Assembly: GCA_021186555.1 (NCBI GenBank)
Contig: JAJKFL010000003.1
Span: 44,613,908 to 44,677,907 of the forward strand
Source: Reticulitermes speratus
Lineage: Eukaryota; Arthropoda; Insecta; Blattodea; Rhinotermitidae
DNA length: 64,000 nucleotides
Direction: 5' to 3'
Position 1 is the first letter of the stretch, and each line of letters starts with the position of its first letter. Made by a program: the position numbers and the translations under genes. Positions 63,833-64,000 of this stretch are shown here, in pieces. Below the pieces are notes generated by a model. The model ran no database searches. It worked only from the letters and a program-made list of their open reading frames with translations, and was not told the DNA's origin.

Positions 63833-64000
63833 AAATCTTTTGTTTCCTGTTTCCTAACACAGACCTAATAGAAATCACTAAAATGTACAAAATTTCTGCT
63901 GTACTCCTGTCACTACATACAGTATGCCAAAGCTGTTAAACAGACATGCAAGTACTGAAGTTTCATGATGTGATTTGAATCTTCATCCCCAGCCCTTCTT

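Overview
This is a nuclear genome fragment from an insect. It is AT-rich, its genes are split by GT-AG introns of 0.1 to 5 kb, and old and young transposons fill the rest. Gene content is arthropod-like. Several repeats, notably a tRNA-derived SINE and an 'FEVLTAVV'-type repeat, resemble ones I associate with cockroach and termite genomes, so Blattodea is my best guess (inference, not proven).

Four protein genes can be assembled exon by exon with consistent splice phases. All four lie on the minus strand, head to tail. From high to low coordinates they are: (1) the 3' part of an ATF-2/CRE-BP1 bZIP transcription factor (55068-63104, 5' end outside the window); (2) mitochondrial sulfide:quinone oxidoreductase, SQOR (34118-43004, eight coding exons, 443 codons after allowing for one single-base frameshift); (3) coatomer subunit zeta, COPZ (19969-28708, five exons, 178 aa); (4) a divergent G-protein alpha subunit of the Gs family, most like insect G-alpha-f (2565-13867, ten exons, 398 aa). 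Their functions are unrelated (stress transcription, sulfide oxidation, vesicle coats, GPCR signalling), so this is ordinary synteny and not an operon.

Region by region: 1-2564 is 3' flank with a possible hAT terminus. 2565-13867 is G-alpha-f; its introns carry an intact mariner (5356-6667), hairpin elements, a decayed long-ITR Tc/mariner-like element and a LINE 3' end. 13868-19968 is intergenic with LINE 3' ends, a hairpin element and a SINE. 19969-28708 is COPZ, whose 5 kb last intron holds a nested SINE pair, a Tigger/pogo MITE, a pogo transposase remnant and a GC-richer direct repeat. 28709-34117 is intergenic with SINE, LINE and minisatellite sequence. 34118-43004 is SQOR. 43005-55067 is transposon-rich: a jockey/CR1-like RT fragment, an RTE-like LINE bounded by 12-bp target duplications, and a 0.8 kb near-perfect hairpin. 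55068-64000 is ATF-2 with a hAT MITE and LINE ends in its introns.

The most notable observations are: an intact mariner with perfect ends in a signalling-gene intron; a family of long hairpin (foldback) elements sharing an apex motif close to CCGAAACATGTYGG; a single-base frameshift in an otherwise complete SQOR gene; a LINE broken by a 22-bp tandem duplication; and a SINE-in-SINE insertion with a readable target-site duplication.
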